This document shows, piece after piece, positions 1 through 11,065 of a stretch of 64,000 nucleotides of DNA. A program made the translations under genes and the position numbers. The DNA comes from Xylaria sp. FL1777. Taxonomy: Eukaryota > Ascomycota > Sordariomycetes > Xylariales > Xylariaceae. Within the stretch, counting starts at the first letter, position 1, and each line of letters starts with the position of its first letter. The DNA lies in contig MU400546.1 of the NCBI GenBank assembly GCA_022578965.1, positions 124,001-188,000 on the forward strand, given 5' to 3'. The notes beneath the pieces were generated by a model. It was not told the origin of the DNA. It worked only from the letters and a program-made list of their open reading frames with translations, and did no database searches.

Positions 1-995
1 TACATGATGCCAAGAGAACCTTGAGGAGGCATGTACCTCTTGTACAGTGGAGATGGAGGGTCAAGACACTTGGCAAGCAGAGAGCGTCTGGATTATACCT
101 ACCTCTCTGACCTTATCTAGTTGTCAGTCATGCTCACTGCAGCAGCTCTACTTCCTAGCTTCCTGATAAATAACGAGATGCTATTACTGGTCCCTTACGA
201 TTTAAAAAATGATGAAAGCTCTAAGGGGTTGCTGCTAGGAGAGGACCTACTAAGTACCTACCTATTCTTATACTTTAGGTAGAGTACTTCGTAGGTACTC
301 TGAAAACCTACCTTGCTAGTACTAAGTAAGTAAGTACCCAAGCTGCTAAGTAGGTTAAACCCATCTGATTACTTACCTAGGTATTGTTTATTTTTTCTTA
401 TACATTTAAGATTAATAAATTCATTAGCAACCATTAGTATTTCTTAATACTTTTATAGTAGCTCTTTTTTTTGCAAATCTTAAATACGTTAATAATATTG
501 CAAATTTAAAAGATACCTAGCATTGACCTACTAAACATAGAAGACTACCTATTTACTTTAATGGGGTACCTAGAAAGGGCCTAGAACCTGCCTAGTACTT
601 AGCCTTACTTACCTACCTAGGTACCTACTATGTATGTACTTAGGTAGTAGACAAGTACGTAAGGCAGCCTACGTAAGGTAGCGCTTTAGGGTTCTAAAAT
701 CCGGGGTTGTTATAGTGGTTGCAGCAGGTGCCATGTAAGTACCTAAGTGTACTTATCCGGACACACCCAAATTATATGTTGGTACTTATCTAGACGATCT
801 CAATGTTGTGACTTGCATCCTACCTATTTGTAACCTACATGTGTTCCAGGTGTATGGTTCTTTAGAGGCTTACAACCACATGCAGCAATGAACATCTTAT
901 TATTCTCACTCAATAGCTTGGGATTTCTATCGAATGCTATAACGTCAGATTGTGTGTTTGCCTTCCACTTTGGAGAACCTACGGAATATTGCATT
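1..995. other. Intergenic, TAGGTA-motif rich with AT-rich core
   Basis: No convincing gene. The stretch holds two clusters of TACCTA/TAGGTA motifs (about 247-386 and 545-690). Between them, at about 380-535, lies a markedly AT-rich segment with poly-T runs. The AT-rich core could be mutated repeat DNA, but no transposon protein relic is readable in it. Confidence 0.6.
247..690. repeat. TACCTA/TAGGTA motif cluster A
   Basis: Many copies of TACCTA and its complement TAGGTA occur here, often joined as palindromic TACCTAGGTA. Copies are irregularly spaced, so this is not a tandem repeat. The same motif recurs in clusters at about 16.7-17.5, 27.4-27.7, 32.3, 35.8-36.0 and 37.2 kb, always between genes. 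Confidence 0.7.
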
Positions 996-1631
996 TTAAA
1001 GCTCAATGTCAACCTGGTTGCTCTCGAAATGCCCCTTTAATGCAGCGTCGTCGGCCCCTCCATTCTTCAAGGACTCTGCTGAAATGTCCTCCTTCTTTAA
1101 TGCCCACACGCTCTTCCATTCACCCTTGCAGACAACCCTAACCTTGCCTTGGAGTTTGTCTAGAGGTACAATAGGTTGCCTGAGCACCACCTCTCTCTCC
1201 TCTGTCTGACCTGGCTCAATGGTGACATAGGCATCGTCTCCTGGTGGCATTAGTCGTCGCACCTGGATGATCGGGATGTCGACCGGCGCGTCTTTACCCT
1301 CTGGGGTAAATGACAGCAATCCCAGCTGCACCGCCAAAGGGTCGAGCGGTGAGTTCCAAGTAAACACCGTTACTGGGCTCGAATGCGTGTTGGTGACACC
1401 AATTGTCAGCTTGGGGGATGAAGAAGTCGCCTGTCGAACTGACACTTCGAGCGCTGAAAGGATGTGGTTTGCCATGTCGACACGTGCTGGTTGCGGCACG
1501 GACGATCCTGCGCCTGCGGCAATAGCTGAAGACCAGGTATTCCAGAGGACAATGAGAACAACGACGATGCCGAACACAGCGAGGATCCGGCCTCGCGAAC
1601 ATGAAGACTCCTGAGGAACCATGAACACCAC
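996..1631 (-). CDS. Signal-anchored protein with deuterolysin-propeptide-like domain
   Basis: Single-exon reading frame of 211 residues. Residues about 13-35 form a hydrophobic segment that should act as a signal peptide or signal anchor. The rest, residues about 55-170, has the layout of the M35 deuterolysin propeptide: an opening beta strand (LEVSVRQ), a VTNTHSSPVTV strand, a 'SPLDP' turn, an Arg-Arg pair followed by Pro, and a Gly-Gln turn preceding 'EREVVL'. No zinc-protease motif follows, so it is not itself a protease. Start chosen at the first Met; a second Met lies three codons later and would change little. Its nearest neighbour to the right is a decayed deuterolysin on the opposite strand. 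The family assignment is inferred from pattern, not from a search; other secreted beta-sandwich proteins are possible. Confidence 0.75.
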   Translation of the reverse strand: MVFMVPQESSCSRGRILAVFGIVVVLIVLWNTWSSAIAAGAGSSVPQPARVDMANHILSALEVSVRQATSSSPKLTIGVTNTHSSPVTVFTWNSPLDPLAVQLGLLSFTPEGKDAPVDIPIIQVRRLMPPGDDAYVTIEPGQTEEREVVLRQPIVPLDKLQGKVRVVCKGEWKSVWALKKEDISAESLKNGGADDAALKGHFESNQVDIEL

Positions 1632-2759
1632 AAGCTCACGTCGAGTCTCGATGGCGGCGGGGTGGTCGATGCGGTGACCCTTATTCTTGATTTACGCTAC
1701 CTACGGTAAAGTAGCGTTTAGGTAGGTGGATATTTCAGTCTTCAAAGCCTAAAATTTCCCAGTAATCAATAGAGAACTTATCTATAAGGATTACGAAATT
1801 GAGGTTTGAAGAGTTGGTGAAGGAGAAGTAGATGGGAAGATGTTTTTGGGCAATTCATCATTGCCTAGAGCTTGAAAGACAGGTACTGTGTAAACCAACG
1901 TATGATGATGCCGGTGTTTTCGGTACACGGTAGGCACCACTGAAGAAGGCTTGGCGATGCCACCCGATATTGCCTTTATCGTGTCCAGCTTCTTCATTCG
2001 GCCCTGGCCCAGCTATAACCAGTGTCGCATTTGCGCTACAAGGCCAAACTCCATTTATTAACTTTTATGCTCGCTATGACTAATTAAGAAGGCGGGTTTG
2101 CCAAAGCCCTTGGCTCCCAGAGATGTCCTCGGTATTTACACATATTCAATGGCTCTTATACTAACATTAGACCAATGCCAGATAAACAAGTCGTGGCCGT
2201 ACGTGGAAGATATCGCAGCATCCAGCGCTTGACTATCGCTTGGCGCACAACACCTGGAGCAGATCTCACTAGTTCTATACTATTGGGCAACAACATTCAT
2301 TTGTATGATATCAATGGTCCACTAGGTATCGAAACCGGTGTACTTTCCGAAAAGAGTAGGTGTTTAAACATAAGCTATCCAGTTACCGTTGAGCCACGTT
2401 GAACAGGTTTCCAAAATACATGTAATACAACCAAGCCTAAAGTATAGCAGTTCGTCGTCCTTCCTTGGGGAGCTGAACCCGACTGGAACGCTGACTGATC
2501 GGCAGGTACCGCCAAACCCCATGTGAATATCCGCTGTTGGAGATTTAACAGCTGCGGCACCAGGTAGCGGCTTTGTAAAGGGATACTTGGTTCCCAGAAT
2601 ATTCTTGGCTGTTGATATTTCATACTCGAGTTAGGCACTATAGTAGTGGGGTAGCCTATATCACAAGAACCTCAGCTGTTAAGACTCGGGCTTGCAAAAT
2701 ATAAGTTTTGGTTCTGGTAATCGCTAAGGGGGGTAGAGAGTGATGGAGGATTGTGTGTT
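1632..2759. other. Intergenic stretch, no gene seen
   Basis: Contains a few TAGGTA motifs near 1690-1730 and short unsupported reading frames. The last few hundred bases may include the lost signal-peptide region of the neighbouring deuterolysin pseudogene, but I could not recognise it. Confidence 0.5.
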
Positions 2760-3600
2760 GATATTCAGTCTCCCCGCGGTATCACCAAAATCGACAGTCA
2801 ATACCTCAAGGTCTTCAAAGCTAGCTCTTTCCCCGACAAGATCCCAACCTAGAAGATCAAGGTCATTTAGGGAAAGTTGAAGATCGCATTCAACAGTGTC
2901 GAAATTTGCGTTAAGAAGAGCAGTCTCAAGGAGTCTGCCTTCCAAGTCATCTCGGCTTATTCGATCTCGCCGAGTTGCACGATCTGTGCACCGGTGGTGC
3001 TATCAACATGATTTCCGAGGATACGCTGCAGTAAGCAAACTCTGGAAGCACATAGATGATAAGTTCGGTCCCTTACTCGAACAACCTACTTTCAACCACG
3101 ATGGACAGCCTCGCTACGTCTAAGGTCTTCAAGGCCCTCCATGCCAAGATGAAACTCTAGGAAGTCCAAAGCGACTGCACAGACTCGGAGAAGAGCGCTA
3201 CCGTCGCTATCAACGCCTACGCAGAGGTTGTTCTGAAGTTGCGTCCGTCGCTAAGGCGGATAATGACAAGTTATAGAGTAGCACGAGCTCAACAGCTACA
3301 CACTACTGCTAAGATGTTAATAACGCCTGTGAAGATAGCGTCATCGGCTCTCGCCCTTCACCTTGTCGTTCGAGATGGAACTTACTAATGATTGATGTCT
3401 CCCGCGTGCTCCTTCGGAGGAATGCATGGTGAACTACCCTATCTTCTTCTCCGACCTGTCCCCAGCGAGCAGCACCTGCTACAAATAGGACTAGCAGAGC
3501 ACCGCTGTCACACGATCACACGAGACCACCCACCTGAGCTCAGTCACTAGCACGAAAGACTACGGCGGATATGGCTACGATTTCCTCACGGGCCTCTCGT
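2760..3600 (+). pseudogene. Decayed deuterolysin (M35 zinc metalloprotease)
   Basis: Pieces of a full-length deuterolysin can be read in order on the plus strand across several frames. From 2781 there is propeptide-like sequence (SQYLKVFKASSFPDKIPT, then a stop, then NSVEICVKKSSLKESAFQVI). From 2960, after a frame change, FDLAELHDLCTGGAINMIS matches the end of the propeptide. From about 3090 there is NNLLSTTMDSLATSKVFKAL and, further on, CTDSEKSATVAINAYAE, as at the start of the mature enzyme. Near 3300 is THYC..DVNNACEDSV. From about 3430 come NYPIFFSDLSP, a Cys, the zinc-binding HETTH, and DYGGYGYD, which carries the aspartate-containing GTxDxxYG-type motif. At least six in-frame stops and several frameshifts interrupt it. 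Most stops are TAG; two flank an Asp where the family has Gln-Asp-Gln, so CAG to TAG change fits. Identity as an M35 relic is strong; exact ends are not. Confidence 0.85.
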
Positions 3601-4173
3601 TGAGATAGAATAGAATTCTTAAACGTCCAAATAGGAAACCCCACGTTTCTTTTGGGACGAGTACCGACATGCCTGCCGGTCCTGCTTATATAAGCTACCC
3701 GAATGCCGATAGCTAGGCCAGCCAAGTGGGCTTGCCACACACTGTATACAGACTAGTGTACGAAGAGCTCTTAGCTCTGGTCTTAGCTAGATTTTCAGCT
3801 AACTAGCCCAAGAAACGAGGGCCTTTTGCATCCTCTGGGCAGACTGAGAGGTGTGAGAGCCTCATGTTTCCTATTTCCATGAGCTGAAGGTGTGCTCCGT
3901 ACACTTAGGTGTATATGGTTACCTCTAGCACGTAATCTAGCAAGAAGCCCGAGCTAGCGCGCGCTAGCACAGGTGCGGAGGAGGAGTAGGAGGAGGAGGA
4001 GGGGCTCGAAGTGCCGGGAGTGGGTGGCGGGAATGTCGTCAAGCTGTCGCCCTACACATATCAAGTATAAGTATATTGTAGAAGTACTACTCACCTCCTT
4101 TTCAAAACGCCTGGTATCCAGATCTCTACTTGATTTATTTTTATCATAGTAGCATGAACATAAAGCCACCACC
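3601..4173. other. Intergenic, upstream of the P450 gene
   Basis: About 570 nt between the deuterolysin relic and the P450 start. It includes a GGAGGAGTAGGAGGAGGAGG purine tract at about 3974-4000. No gene or clear promoter element was recognised. Confidence 0.5.
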
Positions 4174-5874
4174 ATGCCTGATTCTGGCATGCTTCTCCGT
4201 GTAGCCGGCGCACTGGTGCTCGGCTTTGTTATCCAACGGCTTTTCCGCGCCGTTATATCGCCGCTCCGGTCCGTGCCGGGCCCGTTCCTCGCGCGATATA
4301 GCGACGCCTGGTATCTATGGTACGTGAAAAAAGGACATTGGGAGACGCAGAATATACGCCTACATCGTAAATACGGTATGTGCTCTCAACCCAGTGTTGG
4401 CAACTATGCTAGACTCATCATCGGCGCACAACAGGAGCGATCGTCCGGTACGGTCCGAATCGCTACAGTATCGCAGATCCCGAAGCCCTAGGTACTATCT
4501 ACGGCCATGGCACCCGCTTTACAAAGTCCTCTTGGTACGATGCCTGGTCTCCGCCCGACGGCTGGACTCTGTTCGCCGACCGTTCCATCGAACGCCATGC
4601 CAGCACCCGCAGACAGCTGCAGAGCACGTACTCGATGACGTCCCTGGTTTCGTACGAGCCTTACGTCAACCAGTGCGCCGACATATTCTCGCAGCGTCTC
4701 TCCGAGATGAGCCAGGCGGGCGTCGCCGTCGACATGGGGCATTGGCTGCAGTGCTATGCGTTCGACGTCATCGGGCACATCACGTACGGGGAACGCATCG
4801 GCTTTCTGGACCGCGGCGCCGACATTAAAGGCTTCATGCGTGTCATCGATAACCAGTTGGCTTACGGGACGCTTATTGGGATCTATTCCAGTTTCCATCG
4901 CCTGACGTTTGCGGTAGTGAACTTCCTGGCGGGAAAGGAGGGCGCGGGGAGACAATACCTCACAAGGTACACGCAGTCTAGGATCGCGAGTGAGCAAGAG
5001 AAGCGCAAGACGGCAGGGGCGGACAATGAAGAACAGACCATCGGCGCTGAGCCGTTCGTCTCGAAGTTCTTGGCTAAGTTTGAGCGGGACCCCGAGGCGT
5101 TCTCTATGCAGCATATCTTGGCTGGCTGCATAGCGAACATAGCAGCTGGGTCTGACACTACTGGTATCACCCTCTCGGCCATTCTCTTCTATCTACTGAG
5201 ACATCCAAAGTGCCTGCGAGAACTACGCGAAGAGATCGAAGAGTTCCGAGCGCGGGGTTTGTTGTCTGACTCCTTCAGCTTCAAAGAGACGCAGCAGATG
5301 CCATATCTCCAGGCTGTCATGAAGGAGACGTTGCGGATGCATCCAGCAGTAGGCCTGCCGATGGAACGGACTGTGCCGGAAGGTGGCGCGACTATTTGCG
5401 ATCGCTTTTTTCCGGCAGGGGTAAGTGTCGTCAGTCTATGGTCTTGAGTTTACGTGACGATAACTGACTGCGCTGCAGACGATTGTCGGCGTCAATTCCT
5501 GGGTTGCGCATAGAAACACGCAAGTCTTTGGTGCAGATGCCGACGAGTTCCGCCCGGAGAGATGGTTGACAAGCGACAAGGACAAGCTTGCGGCGATGAA
5601 TCGTCAATGGATACCTGTTAGTTCTACTCCTGTGGAAATGTCATCTGCATGTAGCTAATACAATTTTCGTATACAGTTCGGCGTGGGTTCTAGGACTTGT
5701 ATCGGCCGCCATATCTCGACGCTTGAGATAAGCAAGCTAATCCCGCGTATTGTTTATCACTTTGACTTTGAACTCTCGTCTAGCAACGCCGAGGATTCAT
5801 GGTCTACTCTAAACTACTGGTTCGTGAAGCCTCGGGGTTTCGAGGTTAAGGTTAAAGCCAGAACATCGCCATAA
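4174..5874 (+). CDS. Cytochrome P450, pisatin demethylase-like
   Basis: Four exons at 4174-4375, 4435-5420, 5479-5616 and 5677-5874 join in frame to 507 residues, a normal length for a fungal microsomal P450. An N-terminal hydrophobic anchor (about residues 6-25) is followed by the proline hinge PLRSVPGPF. The I-helix oxygen-binding motif AGSDTT is at about 305-310, the K-helix ETLR at 365-368, the FRPERW motif in exon 3, and the heme loop FGVGSRTCIG at 443-452 with the ligand Cys at 450. It should be an ER-membrane monooxygenase using NADPH-P450 reductase. The order of motifs and the 'KYG.IVRYGPNRYSI' stretch resemble the pisatin demethylase group, but the substrate cannot be told from sequence. 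No other biosynthetic enzyme sits next to it, so detoxification or a lone tailoring step are both open. All key residues are intact. Confidence 0.93.
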
Positions 5875-6931
5875 GTTCACGGGGAACCGAGGACTAATAG
5901 GCAGAAGTAAATGAAATGAACGGTACATTGTCGTTTCATGGTGAAAAAACTAGGTATACGTGAGAAATCTAGTCACCCAATCATAGCTGTTGTAGATCTG
6001 CCTTATATGCATCCAATCTACAATTATTACAACGGGTATGGCGCATCCAGAGCTATGACCGCTAATACCTGACTAAAGGGGGATAGCATATCTTGGTATG
6101 TCATAGCCTAGAACTGAAGTCTTTGCAACTATTTCCACTTCATGTCACCAGGAAGGATTCAAAATGCAAAATGCGCTCTGCGATCTACGAATCATGAGCT
6201 CTGGGCTTCGTGGCTATGTGCGTATGTAGCGTCGTTACCTACATGTAGATATGTGGCTGTGTTAATAAGTATATATAGCCAACCGGGAGGCCAAGCAAGT
6301 GCACGATTGATCCAATAAAAACTAGTCCTGTGATGCCGGTAGGTGGTATCTTACATGGTAATCTGCAATATTCCAACTACATGGCAAAATGGTGGGTTTC
6401 TTCCACGAGTTAGGCAACCATGTAGGTTGGATCTTTCTACATGCGAAGACAGGCTATAGTATTGCGTGTCTGCGAAGAAGGATTACCCTTTTACACTACC
6501 ATATTTGATCTCGTCCTATCTACCGAGGAAGTCCAAGTCGTTACGCTAGTTGCGACTTCTATTGGCAGTTAATGGCCGGCTTCAGTTCCCAGAGGTACAA
6601 AGTAATTGTAATTAGAACAGCTTGCTTAAGAGCCCCAGTTCGGCAACGAGGATCTGCGCCTCTAGCAGAGTCGCATCTTATCTAGTAGCTAATACTAACC
6701 TCACTAGCAGCACATCCTGCAGAAACCTACGCATAAATCCGAGGGCATGATCAGTTACTGCATGCATAGCTTTTCGGTGAAGGAAGAATATGTGGATGCC
6801 ATGGGGTAAGAGACCCACGCAGCATCAGCGTCATTAACCCAGGTGTTGTTGGTATATCAAAGACTAAGATCATGTGCCGCGTTTCGTGATACTCAGAAAT
6901 TCTTGTAATCTATCACTGAGATGACTTGAAA
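5875..6931. other. Intergenic stretch, no gene seen
   Basis: Roughly 1 kb between the P450 stop and the CorA-like start, both on the plus strand. No reading frame of note, RNA gene or repeat was recognised. Confidence 0.5.
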
Positions 6932-8847
6932 ATGGACGAATATTTGTTTTCCCAGCATCTAGCTAGGTTGAGGCCTCTTCCTGAGCCGATGAGCTACCTC
7001 GAGATATTCAACTATTCGGTTAGTCTCAGTCGAGAACATCGCACCCTATGGGACTGACGAAAGAGTTGATAAGGATTCTCATTACTGCTCTTTAAAGACG
7101 CAACGTTTAAGCAGCGATGACTTCGAGAACTTCCTCGAACGAAAGGTAATATATTTATCGAAGTTTACAATCCCTTAGGATAATGGATTGCTGGGCCCGT
7201 AAGCTTATAACGAGTTCATAGGGACCTTTCTTACAAGAAAGTAAGGATTTTGTGAATGGTATCAGGCTTGTGTAAGTCTAACAGAAATCATTTATCCCCG
7301 TACGCTCTTACTCACCCATCATATTGGAACTCATAGTGTTCAGTCCGAAGTTCATGAGCTAGAGACGTTCGCATCAGGTGTAGTGTCTTTAGAAGTGAAC
7401 CAGTATGAGTCTCTCATCCGTAAAATGCGATTGCCATTTCAAGGTCTTGAAGCATCCACTGCTCTGGGACCGTTCTTCTGGTGGTCCTTGGACACGGAAT
7501 CCGTGGACCCGAAACTACGTAAGCATACTTTATACTCAAGCCTCCATTGTACCTCAAGCAAGAGTCTCTCATTTGCGTGTTGGAATTGATGAGAAAGCCT
7601 ATTTATTTCCTAGTCCTAAATCAGCTGTGTATTGCTAACGCCATTTTGCTGCAGAATTCATATTTCGGAAAACGGGCGCACAGTGGAAAGGAATGACTAG
7701 CGGATGGGAGATGATGTTAACTTACTGCTTCAAAACCAGGATTACCTCCGGCTACATCAAAGGGACCAAATCTGAAACTATTAATCGACTGCTTAAACAT
7801 CTGGCCGCCTGTTGTAGACCAGTAGTACACCCACTCTTACTCCCTATTCTCCTTATCCACGACCTTTCTGCCAAAAATGACGAAGATCAACGAGAAATTC
7901 GTTGCAATATCCGTGAACTCGAGGGAGCATTGAGCAAGCGGTACCAGAAATATGCTGCTATCAGTTATGGCCCCGAGAGGGAAATTGACCTTGACTCCTT
8001 GAATCAACAATTGACCGAGTGTCAGTGCAGAGTTCTGCAGAAGAAATCTCAGGCTTGGCGCAATGCACTTGAAAGAGTAGAAAAAGCAATGCACGCATTT
8101 TGGGAAGCCCTACTGGTCCAGGCCCGAGAAGACGAACCCAATCATCAGCTGCAGACGCTTCATCGGAGTCTACTGAGTCGTTTAGACTTCTTAGCCGGCA
8201 GGCTCGATGGCCTCGAGAGCTACGCTCACGTATCTCTAGAAAGACTAAAGAGTCAGCGAGAAGTAGTAAGCGAATCATTTCATGCCGATACTGATAATAT
8301 AATAGGAAAGCTCCTGACTCCTGATAGATGCTCAGTATTCTTGATCAAAGAGAATCGCGACTGAGCCTCAGAATAGCTGCCCAACAGCATCGTTTAGCCG
8401 ATGCCAATAAACGAGACAGCACATCTATGAAAACTCTGACGTTCATTAGCTCTCTCTTCCTACCTGGGACGTTTATCTCGTCTGTATTCAGCATGTCCTT
8501 CTTCGACTTCAGCAAAGGTTAGTTAAACGCCGGAAGGACTATAGTTCCTATGCATCATATACTGTTAATCTCAAGCTAAGATGTGTACAGATCTGAATAA
8601 TTCAGTATCTAGTAGTCTGTGGCTCTATTTCGTGCTTATGGTTCCTCTGACGATATTCTTCGTCGGCGTTTGGTGGCGTTTCGATCAAACGCGTTGTAAG
8701 AAGGTTGACGAGGAGGAAGAGGACAGGGATGAAGTAAACATGCAGGCCCTTGAATATCACATCATCAAAGAGCTTCAAAAGAGGACAGGGGTTCGACTTT
8801 CGTGGAACACTAATCGTTCGTGGCGCGATGACAAGCACCACACCTAA
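6932..8847 (+). CDS. CorA-like membrane transporter
   Basis: Seven exons (6932-7018, 7074-7145, 7222-7271, 7337-7518, 7655-8265, 8328-8517, 8591-8847) splice in frame at canonical GT..AG sites to 482 residues. A long soluble, helix-rich N-terminal part (coiled-coil-like around residues 200-330) precedes two close membrane helices near the C-terminus, about 369-390 (TLTFISSLFLPGTFISSVFS) and 407-427 (LWLYFVLMVPLTIFFVG). This is the layout of the CorA/Mrs2/ZntB superfamily of pentameric divalent-cation channels. The run before the first helix (SLRIAAQQ..DSTSMKTLTF) is typical of fungal CorA-like proteins. The classical GMN motif at the end of helix 1 is not seen; FSMSFFDF stands there. Ion specificity is therefore unknown. 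An acidic stretch of Glu and Asp follows helix 2. The family is clear; small 5' exon boundaries are slightly less certain. Confidence 0.85.
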
Positions 8848-9280
8848 CTACGCCCCATAACTTCGAGAGTGCAGCATTATGCGCGGAGGATGGAGAAGCA
8901 TATCAACAAAGGTAGTATATTGGAAGATCCTAGTCTAGATGGGTTGGATTGCTACATCGTGCAGACCCCAAGTCGGATTTCTATCAAGACCGCTTTTTTT
9001 CCCACCAGCTGTGCCCGGAGCCAGTTTCAGTATATCCTAAGCCAAACATGTTCCCATGCCCTTGCCTGTCACTTCTAAATATGCCTCCGATAAATACCCC
9101 AGCAATACGAGCGAACCTCCGGTATACCGAGTAATGAATGCAGCCACCCTGACTCCTTTCCGTGCGCAAAACACATGCAGGGCGATTAACCGCCTGTTCA
9201 CGAGCCCAACCCAATATTCGTTCAAAATATAGACAAGAAAGTTTCATGATGTCGTGACCGACATGACCGACAAGACCGCT
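8848..9280. other. Short intergenic between convergent genes
   Basis: About 430 nt shared by the 3' ends of the CorA-like gene and the cysteine-rich membrane protein gene. Nothing coding was recognised. Confidence 0.5.
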
Positions 9281-11065
9281 TCACGTGTCCTGATGACCAG
9301 GCGCCGAAGTGACGGATGAAGGGCCTCGATTCAAATTCGCAGCAGTCTGCCCAGCCGCCGTATCCGCAGGGCCGTAATGACCATGTAACTCAATCATCTC
9401 AGCCACCGTTCCAAGCGTACCAGTATTGCTATCTCCGCGAGCACGATTCTGGCCGGACATGTCGCTGTTTCTCCTCACGTGAGTTTTCGCCGACTGCGGG
9501 TTACTGTTCGATCGTCGTCGTGACCCCGCCTCATTATTTTCTGTTGCCTCAAGTTCTGATTCACCGTGTGGTCCTTCTAGCTCGCTTGAGTCGCTAGGCT
9601 GTCGAAAATGCCTACAAGTTCCTCCAGAGTCTACGCTTACTCTTTGCGACATGCGTACAGGGGCGTTGTCCTCCTCCGGCGGGTAGTTAAACGGCATACC
9701 CCACAAGGGAGGCGATGAAGTATCGGAGTGGGTGAAGTTGGGTGTGGGAGACGGCGAACCATCAGTGGTCCCAGTGGTGGCCGACCGAGAACGTAAATGT
9801 GGTGACGGTCGCATGATTGGGAACCGATGCACGGGGTCTGCGTCCGTGGTGGAGTCGATTTCGGAGATCGTCGGTTGTCCAAAGCCAGACTTATGAGAAC
9901 GAGGCTGGCTATTTGAGGATTCGTGTCTGGATTCTGCGGCCTTCTCTGCATCCCGGGCGGCCTTCTCGGTTTTCTTGAGTCGTAGCACTATGAAGGTAGC
10001 TGCGACAACAATAGCAATCAACAAGACGATGACACCAGTGACTATCCCACCAAGTGCTCCAGAGGAAAGCCCGCCATGCCCCCCTCCCTCGCTGTCGCCT
10101 GTCTGAATAGCGTCTAGCTTTGCGACGGTGCTCGGGACGAGCTGCGGAACTCCAGCTGCTGTTGCGGAGCCGGAGGACGTACTTGGCACGTCGGTGATAA
10201 CAGTCATACTCGTAACGACAGTGATCGTCGTATGGCCGTTTGAATTCGTCGTTGTCTTGGTTTCAGAGACTGGCAGAGTCTGTGGAGTAGCATTGTAGCA
10301 GACACCCGAGCCACATACCTGGCCGCTACGACAGCAACCACCTCCGAACGAGACGGCACAGCCGATCCAGTTTGCTGGGCATGACGGGGAAACAGTGACG
10401 CCAGGAGGGGGATCACAACCGCCGTTGTCGTTGCAAATCAAGCCAACTTGGCAGCAAGAACCTATAGGACTATATCAGCAATGCTGGCTCAGTCTTGTCT
10501 CTTGCAAGTCTTAGAAAAAACAAATAGCATGAGTAGATTATAATGTCAACTATCGAAGTTGAGACACTCAATCAACTGATGTATCTTGTACGGCATCCAA
10601 CTGCCGCACTGGAGAATTTCGCTGTATCAACTTACCCGGACCAAGGGTCAACGGACAGTTGTAATATCCAGTCTTCCCATTGCATGAGGTCGGCCCAGCC
10701 GTCGTAGCGAAGCAGGATGCCGTGCCGCACTCGAAATTGGGCGGGCAGCACTGTAACGCTCAGTGTCAGTTATTGTACATCTTAAACACATCCAATGTTT
10801 TCATAACATATTAATACCCCAAATATGCGTCCCTCTAGCCTTGGGAATCACTTACTCCACCGCCCACTGAAGAAGGGCATAGCAACCAACCATCCACCTG
10901 GCACACGGCTTTTCTCTTCACATGCTGGAAAATATTCAAGCTCTTGTCAACCCAGTGAAGCTCGTACTCGTCGTCCTCCTCCTCTAGATTTGCCCAGGCC
11001 GCTTGTGTTAAGATTGCTGACACCAATAACCCCACGCTGCCTGAGTATCGCCGAAGACCCCGCAT
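9281..11065 (-). CDS. Cysteine-rich single-pass membrane protein
   Basis: Three exons on the minus strand (11065-10856, 10750-10636, 10461-9281) join in frame to 501 residues. Residues 1-25 (MRGLRRYSGSVGLLVSAILT, ending AAWA) form a signal peptide. The outer part carries three short cysteine modules: CCPPNFECGTASC, SCCQVGLICNDNGGC and GGGCCRSGQVCGSGVC. A Ser/Thr-rich stalk likely to be O-mannosylated follows, then one membrane helix (about 243-269, GIVTGVIVLLIAIVVAATFI) with a basic stop-transfer. The cytoplasmic tail of about 230 residues is Ser/Pro-rich with many RxxS-type sites. This layout resembles fungal wall-stress sensors of the Mid2/WSC type, but the cysteine modules are not a WSC domain. 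A sensor or wall-anchoring role is inference only. The start was chosen because it gives the signal peptide; an upstream in-frame Met exists. Confidence 0.85.

Noticed and set aside
2724..2945. 73-codon minus-strand frame
   Set aside because: It is antisense to the deuterolysin relic.
4488..5114. 208-codon minus-strand frame
   Set aside because: Lies entirely opposite P450 exon 2, which has all family motifs.
7147..7221. Extra small exon in the CorA-like gene (GATAATGGATTGCTGGGCCC)
   Set aside because: Including it shifts the frame to a stop; a single intron 7146-7221 keeps frame.
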